DNA of 64,000 nt, taken from positions 296,326,543 through 296,390,542 of the forward strand of contig NC_133325.1 in the NCBI RefSeq assembly GCF_042186555.1, in the 5' to 3' direction. The position numbers were made by a program, and so were the translations under genes. The notes below the pieces were generated by a model, which saw only the letters and a list, made by a program, of their open reading frames with translations, had not been told where the DNA came from and ran no database searches. Each line of letters starts with the position of its first letter. Position 1 is the first letter of the stretch. Below are positions 1 to 10,667 of this stretch, one piece after another. The stretch comes from Aquarana catesbeiana. Taxonomy: Eukaryota > Chordata > Amphibia > Anura > Ranidae.

Positions 1-2006
1 GAGTAAACTACGGGGGGGGAGGGGGGGCGGTGAGCGTAATGTCAACCACTCTCAGAACTTCGATCAGAACCGCCCAATATGCTTTGCGGGGGAATAACAG
101 TGGGGGGCCTAGGAAGTTATGGAACATGTATTAAGGGGTGGGCAAAGAGGTCAGCCTGAGGGATATGCTTTTCGCGGCTGAGAGACAAGTATTGAGAACT
201 TGGTCTCTGCAGTCCTTTAGGTTTGGCAGTCTTATGGGGGGTGCCTTGACCCCTAGAGCGCTTAGTCAGAGGGACCCTCTGCCAGACTGAGAGAGGAGGG
301 GGTGGGGTAGCCAGCAAGTCCCAGTCCTGGAGCTGGGGGACAGGGAGCCCCAAGGTGTCACAGAAGGCCTCCAAGTCTTCGGGGTAGCGTAGTACAGCCG
401 ACTGTCCGCCTCTCCGTGCTGTTGGGCTGAAGGGGGGGAAGCCCCATCGGTAATTGTGCTTTTCCTGCAGCAAGCGGAGAAGGTTGTAGGAGCCTGCGTT
501 TCTGCAAGGTGATCCATGAGAGGTCTGCATAAAGCTGAATATGTGTATTAGCGAAGACCACCTTCCGGATGGATCGGGCTTTCCGCATGATATCCTCTTT
601 TAGCGGGTTCGAGTTGACTTTGCAGATGACTTTGCGTGGTTTAGAGACTGGTCCCTTAGGATGTAGAGCACGATGAGCCCTGTCCATTTCTATGGGTTTA
701 TCTGGGGGATCTCCCAGGAGGTCATTAAATAGGGTTTGCAGGGTGGTGTGCAAGTCGTCTGGGCCCTCCGTTTCAGGTAGGCCCCTGACTCGAATGTTGT
801 TCCTGCGCCCCCTATTGTCCAAGTCCTCTACATAGCGTTGCATATCTCTCAACAACATGCGATGGTCCGCACCTTGCAATTGGGTACGATGCACTGCTAG
901 TTTGGTTTCCTGGACTTCTTCCTCCTCCATCTGCACCCTGTCAGACAAGTGTTTAAAGTTAGTTTGGCGTACTTGAATTTCAGCTCGGCAGGTAGATTTA
1001 ACATCTTCGATTAATTGCTTAAAATCCTCCTTGGTTGGGATGGCTTGAATGTAAGCTTGCCAAGAGGGAGGTGGTTGGTTATGGGGGTCCGGTGCCATCT
1101 GGTGAGGGGCATATTGAAAGGCGGGAGGTGATTGCTGATATTGCTGGAAAAAAAGTCTCGGTTTGGGCCTGTGCTGCCGACCGTGACTGGGGGCCCCATG
1201 TGCTCTTCTCCATTGAAAATTGTGGCTGTTAAGCAGGCCACCTCTGTGATTCCCCTGCAACAGTGGAAATCGGGGAGCTAGCAGCCTGGGCATATGCAGC
1301 GGCCCGGTCCCCATCCCCACCTGCGGTATCTAAGCCCCATGGAGCGAGATTGCCTTTGTGTTTTAGGAGAGGCTAGGGCCTGATAGGCCTGCTGTGGCGT
1401 ACGTTGCCTCTGGGGACCTGCTGGGGTATGCTCATTGTCCTGTGTGTATAGAGGAGCTGGCGGGGGGGGAAAGTACTCTGAATCTTCTGAGGAGGTGAGA
1501 GAGCCGGGGGCCTCAGCTGACATGCCTGGGTCTGAGGCCCTTCGCAGCAGCCGTGGAAAGGCGTCTGTGCACTGTGTGCAGGAGGGCCTAGTGGAGCGGG
1601 CTGTATTCTCTGGAGCACCGTCTCCTGGGGAGCAGAGTGGAGGGAGAGACTCACTGTGCCCTTCGGTGTGATATGCGGACTGGGCGACATCCAGTCCAGC
1701 GCGGGGGAGCTCTGTGGGTGGATTAGAGCCGTGGCATCCCAGTGGCAGAGTCCGCATGGAGGAGGCCGCCGGCGCCATTTTGTCCATCCCACCGGCATGG
1801 GAGGGGGTGTAAAGTAGCCCCTGAAGGTTGCTGATGAGCCTGGCGGAGGCTGGGATGATACCCGAGCTGCAATGGATCGGGTTCTCCTGGAACCACCCAT
1901 GTACGGGTGTAGTAAAGCCCCCTAATTAGGCCGTGCAGCTGTGGGCTGAGAGGGAGCTAAAGGCTCACACGTCCATGCAGGTCGGCTTCCGGTCACGCCC
2001 CCATTT
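1..2006 (-). mobile_element. L1/Tx1-like LINE, 5' end, truncated by the window edge
   Basis: On the minus strand a GC-rich leader starts near 2006 and leads into an ORF1-type coding region running toward position 1. ORF2 would lie to the left of the window. The element is recognised from its ORF1 (described separately). The start near 2006 is where the GC-rich leader stops and AT-rich sequence begins; no target duplication was identified, so this boundary is approximate. Confidence 0.75.
117..1787 (-). pseudogene. L1/Tx1-type ORF1 (RNA-binding protein), frameshifted
   Basis: ORF1 of L1-clade LINEs makes a trimeric nucleic-acid chaperone that coats the element RNA. Three minus-strand pieces form one protein. 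1787-1278 is a Pro/Ser-rich N-terminus beginning MDKMAPAAS. 1320-358 carries a charged, coiled-coil-like stretch (about residues 95-165) and then the RRM-like core with the motif RRNNIRVRGLPE. 530-117 carries the C-terminal domain (YRWGFPP, then an acidic stretch ending in LQDW). The pieces are in different frames, with breaks near 1300 and near 475, so the copy cannot make a full protein. The RRM motif is very typical of L1 ORF1; the N-terminal piece is assigned by position only. Confidence 0.78.
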
Positions 2007-2898
2007 TTGTTTGCTCTTTTAATGGGACCGATAGGTTACACAAAGGAAGCTGTTTATGTGCAAATATAATGCGCAGAGATTTCCATTTAGCTGACAAAAT
2101 TGTATGTTGGAGCTCAGTCATTTTTTTAACTTTTTATCTATTAAATATTCTGCCCTTGTTTTTACTTTGGATAGTAAAACATTTTTTTCTGCCAGTAAAT
2201 ACCTTATATAGCCCACTTCCTCTTTCTTGTCTGGTAAAAATCCTAGGCTTATGGCATCATGCACAGCACTCTCTCTCTCGAGTTTGCCAGGAAGGGGGAG
2301 TGGCTGAGTCATAAGAGGGCCAATGAGAGCTGCAGAGCTGGAGGGGTGTGTGTGTGTGTGTGTGTAAATCCAGGAAGTTACTCCAACACGTGCAACACAG
2401 ATACACCGCTCTGAACATTGAAGCTGGATATGAGATGATTGGTGGCACACCCAATCCAGGTGCTCTGGCTGAGGATGTCCTTCCTGCATCCAAAACGAAA
2501 TCACTGGTTTAAAAGCATAGAAAAGCCGTAGGTTCTGGAAATTATTTCTCATATCTTTATACGACCATGTTCAAACGCTTTACCCTTTTTTTTTTTTTTT
2601 CTCCAAGGCTCTGCCGAAATGCATTAGACATTTACCTTTTCTACATGGTCTTCTTGAATAAAAGATTCAAGACTTAATTTCCAGAAGTGCTGTCTCTTCT
2701 ATGCTTTTAAACTAGAAATCCAGGAAGTGAACAGGAAGCATCTTCAGGTGCCCAGTCTCAGTGGAGGGAGATTTCTGCAGCATATTTGGCAAGTACAGAG
2801 TCACAGTATATATAAAATATGCAGAGTGGTTGGAGGGAAACTCAGAATGGCAAAGATGGTTTTTATTACAAATTATATGAGCAGACTGCAGTTCCTAT
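2007..2898. other. AT-rich spacer, no gene seen
   Basis: No coding signal on either strand. It holds a (TG)n tract at 2346-2364 and a T tract around 2586-2602. Confidence 0.5.
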
Positions 2899-3704
2899 TT
2901 AACCACTTCCCGCCTGGCCTATAGCAGATTTATGACGGGGCGGTGGTTCAGTTATGCTGACTGGGCATCATATGACGTCCAGCAGGATAACGAGCCGCGT
3001 GCGCCCGTGGGGGCATGCAGCACGGCGATCGGTTGTGCTGTGTGTCAGTCTGACACTCTGCAACTCCGATCTAGGTAAAGAGCCTCTGACTGAGGCTCTT
3101 TACCACATGATCAGCTGTGTCCAATCACTGCTAATCATGGTGTAAACAGGAAAAGCCGTGTTTTGGCTTTTCCTCTATCGCGTCTGACAGACATGACTAG
3201 AGGAAAGCCCATTCAGGACCACCAGGGATGCCAATCAGTGCCTGCTGGTGTCTCCTTGTCAGTGATGCCTATCAGTGCCACCCATAAGTACCCGTCGGTG
3301 CTGCCCATCAGTGCCAACTCATTGATGCCACCTTATCAGTGCCCATTAGTGTCGCCTTATCAATGCCCATTAGTGTCGCCTTATCAGTGCCCATTAGTGT
3401 CGCCTTATCAGTGCCCATTAGTGAAGGAGAAAACATACTTATTTACAAAATTTTATAACAAACACTTTTTCTTTTTTCAAAATTTTCGGTCTTTTTATTT
3501 GCTTAGCAAAACAAAAAACACCAGAGGTGATCAAATACCACCAAAAGAAAGCTCAATTTGTGGGAACAAGATTATAAAAATTTGGTTAGAGTACAGTGTT
3601 GCATGACTGCTGATTGTCATTCAAAGTGCACGACAGTGCTGAAAGATGAAAATTGACCTGGACAGGAAGGGGGGGGGGGGAGTGCCTGGTATTGAAGTGG
3701 TTAA
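2899..3704 (+). repeat. TTAA-flanked short repeat, family A, copy 1
   Basis: Begins TTAACCACTTCCCGCC and ends GAAGTGGTTAA, so the ends are inverted and the boundary is TTAA. The right third has the family core (GTGATCAAATACCACCAAAAG followed by CTCAATTTGTGGG). Related copies are at 22076, 27225, 35400, 41763, 51468 and 58008. There is no coding capacity. TTAA ends are typical of piggyBac-type non-autonomous elements; that assignment is inferred. Confidence 0.8.
3339..3423 (+). repeat. 24-bp minisatellite inside family A copy 1
   Basis: Three and a half near-perfect copies of a 24-bp unit built on GTGCCCATTAGTGTCGCC, starting at 3339, 3363, 3387 and 3411. The same GTGCC/ATCAGTG theme occurs more loosely upstream (3200-3338) and in copy 2 (22370-22550), so this part of the family expands by slippage. 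Confidence 0.85.
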
Positions 3705-4505
3705 GTTGAAGGGTTTTGGCCTCACTGTTGGTTTTTCCATAATGTTCCAGAATGCACTGCATATTTACACATCATGGCACTCTTAAATTAACTCTGGGCA
3801 CAAAGTTTCTCTTAAATATATTCCTTAACAGCCACAATAGGATATAAATCTGTATTTGCGTGCACCAAACGCCGTTTAAAAACCAAGTTACTATAAAAAA
3901 AAGTAGCAATGGCTTCATTGTGCTGTACTAAGCTTCTGCATAGAGAAGAGTTGTGGCAGAGAACCATTAAGTCCACCCACCACAGGCTACCTGCAGAAAG
4001 ACCAATCATCTAGCATAAGGAGAGAGGGCAGCAGAGAGATCGGTCTGTGTTACAGGAAGCTCCTGCACAAAGGCAAAGTATTACACTGGATTACTGCACA
4101 GATCTGGAAGAAGTACACAAAGCACGCCAACATTCAAGTAAGTGTTTAGACAGTTGCTTTTCTTGAAGTTCAACTTTGAAGCCAGGGGAAAGATTTTATG
4201 GTCCCTTCTAGCATAAATATTTGCTAGCAATTTTTTTCTTTATAACTTTGCTGGTTTTGCTTCACTTTAAGCAAATCACTTTATGTCAAATTACTGAATG
4301 TACAATGAAAATATTTTGCAAAGAAGGCTTGAATGTGGAAATTCATGTTCACCTAAAGTGTCCATCCGATAGGAAGTGTCCATGTCACGCAGGCAGTGAT
4401 GTGGACACCCAAGGTAGGACCCAAAGTAGGAAATAAAGAAGACTTGGGGCTGAAATATCACATAACCGCTGCTTAAGGTGAGTAAAAAAGAGGCATATAG
4501 AAGGG
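3705..4505. other. Spacer with no recognised gene
   Basis: Mostly AT-rich and apparently low-copy. A GTAAGT splice-donor-like site follows a 120-bp purine-rich stretch at about 4137-4142. I could not link it to TFDP1 or to any reading frame. Confidence 0.4.
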
Positions 4506-4655
4506 TTTTTTTTCCCTTCCCGTCTTTCAGGACAGCCACATTGAGACCTTGGCTCCTCCTCTTCCTGGGAAACACTGCGCCAGCCCCCATAAATTTTCAC
4601 CTCCCCCTGCCAGCCTCAGTTGTTTGTGTTTCCCCCGGGTGGGGAGACACTGCGT
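4506..4655 (+). repeat. DIRS left inverted terminal repeat
   Basis: About 110 bases from the CTTTCAGGACAGCCACATTG motif onward match the reverse complement of 9780-9927 almost perfectly. The outermost ~18 bases (T-rich, then CCCTTCCCG) are unique to this side and recur in antisense in the internal complementary region. Confidence 0.9.
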
Positions 4656-5067
4656 CTGGAACCAGGCCTAAGCAGTCAGGGAGACTGGGGGCTATATTAC
4701 TAAAATCCCTAACTAAAGAGACAGGGGTCTCTGAGTTAGCGGCAGGCTACATACCGGCCGCATCTCGTCCGCCTCCTCCACTTTACCGAGCGCTGGTGGA
4801 AGTCTGGGGGGGCCCTCTTTCACAGCCACAGGGCTGTTAGCAGGATACACCTCTGTCCCCCCTGTACAGGGTACAGGCCGCAGTGGAGCCGAGCGGGCCG
4901 GACGGCGGGTGACGTCATTTCCGGCGGGGGGGGGGGCGGAAGTGTGTCCTTTGACCCGCGGCTTCCGGTTCCGGGTCGTGCGGCGCTGATAGAGGGCCGG
5001 GCACAGACTGGAGAGGAGTTTGTTCACTGCACAGGCAGTGTAAAGACTCCACAGGCCGCCCACCAGC

Positions 5068-5115
5068 ATGTCGGAAGCAGATGCTCAGACGGCGCTCAGC
5101 GATGCCAGCCTAAGG
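5068..5115 (+). other. Possible first coding exon of DIRS gag
   Basis: An ATG at 5068 opens 15 codons (MSEADAQT...) ending at CTAAG/GTAAGG, a strong donor. A pyrimidine-rich tract and TTTTTCAG acceptor lie at 5329-5346, just where the gag-like frame becomes convincing. Splicing would leave the frame off by one base, so either a one-base loss occurred in the exon end or the intron is not real. Inference only. Confidence 0.4.
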
Positions 5116-5346
5116 TAAGGGTACCCTGGGGAAGGGTTCCCCCTCTACCTAGGCTTTCCCTCCCCCCTTAGGGTTCCTGTATGGGGGTGGGGTGGGGAAG
5201 AAACCCCTCTAGGTGGGCAGAGGGGGGGGAGACCAGGTCCCTCAGTTGTAAAGGAGGGACTTGAATCTCCCCAGGATTGTATTGCTGTGTCAGGCTGTGT
5301 GGGATATTGATTGGTATTTGTTTTTTTTTTTTTCTATGTTTTTCAG

Positions 5347-6690
5347 AAAGCTTCTGAGAAAAAGCCCCCACATAGCTCTAAGAGAAAGTGTGCCTCCTGT
5401 AGGGACACCCTGGGGGAGGCTTGGAAAAAGGTCTTATGTAAAAACTGTATAGATGCTCTTGTTGACGAAAGAACTTCTGAACAGGAGTCAGGGTTAGCAG
5501 CATCAGTTAAGGAATTATCTTCAACCTTCCAATCATTTAAGACCCTGTTTGAAGGGTTACAGGTTCCCCTTAAACCCTCACCTGCATCTCAGAATACAAT
5601 CCCATGTTTAGCACAGGACTCTGCATCTTCTCAACCAGGGACCGCCACCTCAGCTGAAGTGGCAGGCACTTCCAGAGAGGAAGCAAGGGAGGAACCTGAC
5701 AGTGCTACCTCCGGGTCTCAGGACGACTCGGAGGAGGAGAGTAGGGAGGGGGAGTGCAGGAAGCCCTCAAGGTACAAGTTGTCCCTTGATGAGGTAGAGG
5801 ACCTCTTAGGGGCTATCCACACTACCCTGGGTATCCAGGAGGATAAAAAGACCCTATCTCTCCGTGGCCAAATGTATAGGGGCTTAAAAGAACAGAAAAG
5901 AAAGGTATTTCCTGTTCATGAGGTCCTAGTAGAAACGGTCAAAAAAGAATGGCAGGATCCCGAACGAAAACCCTTCTTTTCTGGGGCCCTAAAAAGAAGA
6001 TTCCCTTTTTCGGACGATCCTGCCTCAGTCTGCAACAAAAACCCCGGATTGGACGCAGAATTCTCGCAGGTGTCCAGACACACAGACCTGGCCTTCGAGG
6101 ATCTGGGAGCTCTGACAGATACCATGGACAAGAGAATAGATTCCCTGTTAAAAAAGACCTGGGAATCAACTCTAGGTAATCTGAAACCAGAGATGGCAGT
6201 CACGGTGGTGGCCCGAAACCTCGAGCACTGGCTTACGCATATCCAGGCTCATATTGAGGCAGGTACGGCTAAGGAGACTATTTTAGCGTCCTTTCCAACT
6301 ATACTGAGAGGCGTAGCATACATAGCGGATGCTTCGGCAGAGTCAGTGCGCATGTCAGCCAGGACTGCGGCACTTGCCAACTCAGCCAGAAGAGCTCTCT
6401 GGCTCAAAACGTGGCCAGGCGACAATGCATCAAAGGTCAAGCTGTGTGGCATTCCGCTGACCGGTGATCTGCTCTTCGGCCCAGGTCTAGAGACAGTATT
6501 AGACCGTACCGCTGATAAAAAGAAAGCATTCCCAGTTAAACGAAAATCCCCAAATCAACCCAGGAAAGGGTTTCGTCCACAAAAGAGTAGGCCTCCCAAG
6601 TCACAGGGGAAAAAGACTTGGAGCCAAAGGGGTAAGGGCAAAGGAGGTGCGATTTTTCGCCCTCCTGAACAGCCCAATAAGACCCAGTGA
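5347..6690 (+). CDS. DIRS gag-like protein
   Basis: An open frame of about 447 residues after the putative acceptor at 5346; the frame itself is open from 5311. Near its start it has paired cysteines (CASCRDTLG, then CKNCID) resembling a small zinc-binding motif, then an acidic Ser/Glu-rich linker, a helical middle, and a basic Lys/Arg/Pro tail (KGFRPQKSRPPK) likely to bind nucleic acid. Position upstream of the RT frame and the basic C-terminus fit gag of vertebrate DIRS elements. It ends at 6690 and overlaps the RT frame, which opens at 6647. This is the only undamaged frame of the element. Its true N-terminus is uncertain. Confidence 0.8.
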   Translation, partial: KASEKKPPHSSKRKCASCRDTLGEAWKKVLCKNCIDALVDERTSEQESGLAASVKELSSTFQSFKTLFEGLQVPLKPSPASQNTIPCLAQDSASSQPGTATSAEVAGTSREEAREEPDSATSGSQDDSEEESREGECRKPSRYKLSLDEVEDLLGAIHTTLGIQEDKKTLSLRGQMYRGLKEQKRKVFPVHEVLVETVKKEWQDPERKPFFSGALKRRFPFSDDPASVCNKNPGLDAEFSQVSRHTDLAFEDLGALTDTMDKRIDSLLKKTWESTLGNLKPEMAVTVVARNLEHWLTHIQAHIEAGTAKETILASFPTILRGVAYIADASAESVRMSARTAALANSARRALWLKTWPGDNASKVKLCGIPLTGDLLFGPGLETVLDRTADKKKAFPVKRKSPNQPRKGFRPQKSRPPKSQGKKTWSQRGKGKGGAIFRPPEQPNKTQ

Positions 6691-6694
6691 CTCA

Positions 6695-8569
6695 GGGGTC
6701 ACAGTGGGGGGAAGATTGAGAGCCTTCCTTCCACAATGGGAAGTAATCTCCCCCAATCAATTTATACTGGGGATCATACGAAGGGGGTATTGTCTGGAAT
6801 TTACAAAGCCCCCTCCACGTCGAAGCTTAATAACGCTTCTCCCCAAGTGTTTGGCAAAAGCAGAGGCCCTCCTAGGGGCATTAAGGGAACTAGAACATCA
6901 GAATGTGGTGTGCAGAGTTCCAAAGGAAGAAGAAGGGACAGGCTTTTATTCACACGTTTTCGTGGTGAGAAAGCCTTCGGGGAGTTACAGGTTAATTCTA
7001 AACCTGAAACCTCTGAACAAAGTGATTGTTTACAAAAGATTCCGGATGGAATCAATATTCACTGTCAGGGCGCTACTTCCCCAGGACTGTTACATGGTGT
7101 CGCTAGATTTGAAGGACGCCTACCTCCACATCCCCATTGCGGAGGCTTTCAAAAATTCCTACGCCTGGCAGTAGAGGTGGAAGACGAAACTATTCACCTA
7201 CAGTTTCAGGCGCTGCCATTTGGCCTATCCTCGTCACCCCGAGTATTTACGAAAGTCATGGCGGAGGCTATGGCCTTTTTGCGAATCAGGGGGGTATCAA
7301 TTATTGCCTACCTAGACGATCTTCTTCTTTTCGCACCATCCTCAGAACAGCTAATCAGGGATTTGGAACTCACAAAGACAACCCTGAAAGAGCTAGGATG
7401 GCTGCTAAATCTGGAAAAGTCCAGCCTTATTCCAGCTCAACAGATTTCCTATCTGGGATACCTGCTGGATTCTACTCGGCTAAAAGTTTTTCTCCCACCA
7501 GAAAAAATTCTGAAGCTAGATCAAGCAGTAGCATGCCTTCAGAGCAGTCAGCAGGTAACAATACGGGTGGCTATGTCAACCCTCGGCCTGCTGACTTCTG
7601 CCATCCCGGCAGTCCAGTGGGCAGGCCTTCACTTCCGTCCCCTGCAGGCACTGATTCTAGCAGCAGTCTTTAGACACGCTGCTTTCTATCCCTCCTCGGG
7701 TCAAAAGGTCCCTCTGGTGGTGGAGGAAGCAGATAAATCTGTCTCGGGGGCGCCTGTGGATCATTCCAGTCTCCAGAGTGATTACTACGGACGCAAGTGG
7801 CAGAGGCTGGGGGGCACATCTGGGATCCCAGTTGGTGCAGGGGACATGGAAGGAAGAGGAGCTCAAAAGGTCCTCCAACTGGAAAGAACTAAAAGCAGTA
7901 GGACTGGCACTCACAGCTTTCAGGGAAGACCTACTGGGACAACATATCCAGGTACGGTCCGACAACTCTTCGGCCATTGCTTATATAAACAAGCAAGGTG
8001 GCACGAGAAGCGGGGTGCTGTTAAGCCTAGCCACAGAGGTTCTGGGCTGGGCAGAGGCCAATGCTCTGTCCCTTTCAGCAGTGTACTTAAAGGGGAAGAA
8101 GAATGTAGTGGCCGATTTTCTCAGCCGAACACAGCTGAGAGAGGCGGACTGGGTACTCAATCAGGAGGTGTTCGACCTCATAGTCAGGAGATGGGGCCTC
8201 CCAGAGGTAGACCTATTTCCTTTAGGAAGCAATACAAAGTCCCCATACTTCTTTTCTCTCAGCAGATGGGAGAACGCGTTAGGAGTAGACGCTCTGACAC
8301 AAAGTTGGCACTTCAGAGTTTGCTACGCCTTCCCACCCCCGGTGCTTCTGCCAGCAGTTCTAAGAAAATTCCAGGTAGAAAACACCACACTAATTTTAGT
8401 GGCTCCGTACTGGCCCAAGAGAGCTTGGTTCTCGATTCTCGGGCAGTATGCGGCGGAACCGCCCTGGCTCCTTCCGTCCAGGAGGGATCTTCTGTCGCAG
8501 GGCCCAGTTCTCGGCCCCCAGGTAGCCCGCTGGAACTTAGCTGCTTGGCTTCTGAAGAAGAGATTCTAA
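6695..8569 (+). pseudogene. DIRS reverse transcriptase-RNase H polyprotein, two frameshifts
   Basis: Reverse transcriptase copies the element RNA; RNase H removes the template. The frame up to about 7146 has the early RT motifs (GSYRLILNLKPLNK, SLDLKDAYLHIPI). The next frame, to about 7665, has FQALPFGLSS and the catalytic YLDD box at 7309-7320. The first frame then resumes to 8569 with RNase H: Asp in TTDASG (7790-7792), Glu in WKELKAV, Asp in RSDNSSA and Asp in VVADFLSR. After that comes the conserved DIRS region WGLPEVDLFPLG...YAFPPP...LVAPYWP, sometimes described as methyltransferase-like. Two small indels, near 7146 and 7665, break the protein. All catalytic residues named are present. 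Confidence 0.9.
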
Positions 8570-9575
8570 GAAGCAAGGGCTTTTCAGATCAACTGGTAGC
8601 CACCCTCCTCGATAGTAAAAAGGAGGAGACGCGCCAAATCTACCAAAAGGTTTGGGGGCGTTTTAAGGCTTGGTGCCTAGAAAACTCCTTTAAGGTGCAG
8701 AGCCCTCTAGCAGTCCTGGAGTTTCTGCAGTGCGGGGCTGTTAAGGGGTTAGCCATCAGTACCCTTAAGAGCCAGGTTTCAGCACTTGGCACATATCTTG
8801 AAAAATCCCTGGCCACCAACGCTTGGGTGGTCAGGTTTTTCAGAGCCCTGGCAAGACAAAGACCAGTGCAGGGTCCTTCCTTCCCTAAGTGGGATCTTTC
8901 CCTGGTCTTGCAGGTTTTGACTGAACCCCCGTTCGAACCTTTAGAGGAGTGTACTCTAAAGGACCTAACATATAAAGCTGTTTTTTTGGTGGCTGTAACC
9001 ACAGCCAGGAGGGTCAGTGAGTTAGAGGCTCTTTCAATTAGACCCCCCTTTTGTGTTGTATTTCCGGATAGAGTCGTTTTTAAGACTGACCCGGCTTTTC
9101 TTCCGAAGGTGGCTTCAAAATACCATAGAAGCCAAGAGGTAACTTTACCAACCTTTTGTCCTAATCCGTCAAGTGAAAGGGAATTCAGGTTTCACACTTT
9201 AGACGTCAGGAGATGTATCCTACGTTATTTGGAGCTGACAAAGAATTTTAGAAAGTCAGATTCTCTCTTTATTTCTTTTTGCGGAGCAAGAAAGGGACAG
9301 AAGGCGTCTAGACGCACCATTGCCAGGTGGCTCAGAATAGCTATTAGGCCTACAGGCTAGCGGGTAGAGAGGCCCCCATGGGAATTAAAGCACACTCTAC
9401 CAGAGCTATGGCGGCTTCACAGGCGGAAAGAGCTGGAGCAACGCCAGAGCAGATTTGCAAAGCAGCCGTATGGTCTAGTTTCACTACTTTTGTGAAACAC
9501 TACAGAGTGGATCTGGTATCAGCAAGTGAGCAATCCTTTGGGCGAAAGGTATTGCAAGCTGTTGTCCCACCCTAA
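8570..9575 (+). pseudogene. DIRS tyrosine recombinase, one frameshift
   Basis: This is the integrase-equivalent of DIRS elements, which cuts and joins DNA through a tyrosine. The N-terminal SAM-like part (RQIYQKVWGRFKAWC, FLQCGAVKGLAISTLKSQVSALG) is followed by the catalytic core. The first Arg lies in TTARRVSELEAL (about 9000-9030). The core then changes frame around the stop at 9358: the HxxR box is HSTR (His 9393-9395, Arg 9402-9404), and the Tyr lies in FVKHYRVDL (about 9500). Conserved QICKAAVWSS precedes the Tyr. The frame stops at 9575, just before the internal complementary region. It would be functional but for the break near 9358. Confidence 0.9.
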
Positions 9576-9596
9576 CTGGTAAGTGCTCGTCTATCC

Positions 9597-9690
9597 TCTC
9601 AATGTGGCTGTCCTGAAAGACGGGAAGGGAAAATTAAAGTTACGCTTACCGGTAACGTCTTTTCCAGTAGTCTTTCAGGACAGCCCTAGT
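9597..9690 (+). repeat. DIRS internal complementary region
   Basis: Its left half (TCAATGTGGCTGTCCTGAAA, then GACGGGAAGGG) is the reverse complement of the left outer end at 4510-4545. Its right half (TTACGCTTACCGGTAACGTC onward) is the reverse complement of the right outer end at 9919-9958. The two halves abut at about 9634, as expected for the template that joins both ends during circle formation. Confidence 0.92.
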
Positions 9691-9779
9691 ACCCACCCGA
9701 GGTTTTAGGGGGTCTTGAGGAAGACCTAAAAAAAAAAAAAGGGCACAATAGTAATATGTGATAGTATGTTATTAATGTG

Positions 9780-9958
9780 TGCTGGTGTCTCCCCAGCTAA
9801 CCGGAGGTGCTCTAGAAAAAACTGAGGCTGGCAGGGGGAGGTGAAAATTTATGGGGGCTGGCGCAGTGTTTCCCAGGAAGAGGAGGAGCCAAGGTCTCTC
9901 AATGTGGCTGTCCTGAAAGACTACTGGAAAAGACGTTACCGGTAAGCGTAACTTTAAT
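9780..9958 (-). repeat. DIRS right inverted terminal repeat
   Basis: Reverse complement of the left repeat over roughly 110 bases, then a side-specific outer end (ACTGGAAAAGACGTTACCGG) closing with a T tract. The outer end recurs inverted in the internal complementary region. Confidence 0.9.
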
Positions 9959-10316
9959 TTTTTTTTTTTTTTTTAACTCAACTAACCCTTCCTGTGAAGA
10001 AATTACACCTCACAATCCTGGAGTCTCCTCAGGCTAGTTCAGGTGAATGCTGCATAGTAATTAGATCAGAAACCGAGACACAAGCAGGCTCATTTGCACT
10101 CCCACATTTATGATACAGCAGAGAAAATGTGAGTCATGGATTAGATGACCTGGAACGAGAAATTGCCTTTCTATTTAGCAAATGGGGACAGGCTAGGCGA
10201 ATTAATACATGGACATAAGCAATCAATCACCCGTGACACTACAAACTGCAGGTACAAGCTGTGAGCCCTTTAGTATAAGATGAGGCAAACAAATGACACA
10301 GGGATCATAACTACAC
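9959..10316. other. Spacer, nothing recognised
   Basis: No ORF, repeat end or splice pair that I could support. Confidence 0.4.
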
Positions 10317-10667
10317 TTAGGCCGGTTTCACACTGGGGCGGTGGGTGCGTCGGCTGTAAAACGGCGCTATTTTTAGCGGCGCTATTAGGCCGATAGCAGG
10401 GCGATTTTACCCCCCACTAGCGGCCGAAATAGTGTCAAACCGCCTGCATAGCGGCGCTTTGCTGGTGGTATAGCCATGCTGCCCCATCCACCGCTCCAAA
10501 GATGCTGCTTGCAGGAGTTTTTTTTCTGTCCTGCAAGTGCACCACTCCAGTGTGAAAGCCCTCGGGCTTTCACACTGGAGACAGCAGCGGCTGTTTCAGG
10601 TCGGTTTGCAGGCGCTATTTTTAGCCCAATAGCGCCTGCAAAATGACCCAGTGTGAAAGGGGTCTAA
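10317..10667. repeat. Palindromic short repeat, family C, copy 1
   Basis: Starts TTAGGCCGGTTTCACACTGG and ends CCAGTGTGAAAGGGGTCTAA, so the termini are inverted. Internally it carries more inverted segments (CACTCCAGTGTGAAAGCC and GGGCTTTCACACTGGAG at 10542-10580), giving a snap-back layout. Other copies: 28496, 43560, 46231 and a half copy at 19106. Confidence 0.8.

Larger units (their letters stand above)
4506..9958 (+). mobile_element. DIRS-type tyrosine-recombinase retrotransposon, near full length
   Basis: The element has the complete DIRS layout: left inverted terminal repeat (4506-4655), gag, reverse transcriptase with RNase H, a post-RNase H domain, tyrosine recombinase, an internal complementary region (about 9597-9690) and the right inverted repeat (9780-9958). 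DIRS elements are thought to replicate through a circular DNA that the recombinase inserts without target duplication. The internal complementary region matches both outer ends in antisense, which is the family hallmark. The coding frames carry at least three frameshifts, so this copy is probably dead but fairly young. Confidence 0.93.

Noticed and set aside
2851..2924. ATGGCAAAGATGG as the TFDP1 start (MAKD)
   Set aside because: The following codons read Met-Val-Phe-Ile-Thr, unlike Dp-1, and there is no donor in the right place.
3163..3606. 147-codon frame with PYQCPLVS repeats
   Set aside because: It is the translation of the 24-bp minisatellite inside a non-coding TTAA repeat.
4137..4142. 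GTAAGT as donor of an upstream TFDP1 exon
   Set aside because: No coding similarity or acceptor on its left side that I can support.
6736..9360. A single 874-codon open frame across DIRS RT to recombinase
   Set aside because: Only its 7146-7665 and 8570-9360 parts show conserved motifs. The middle is the wrong frame of RNase H, which is read in the other frame (7778-8569).
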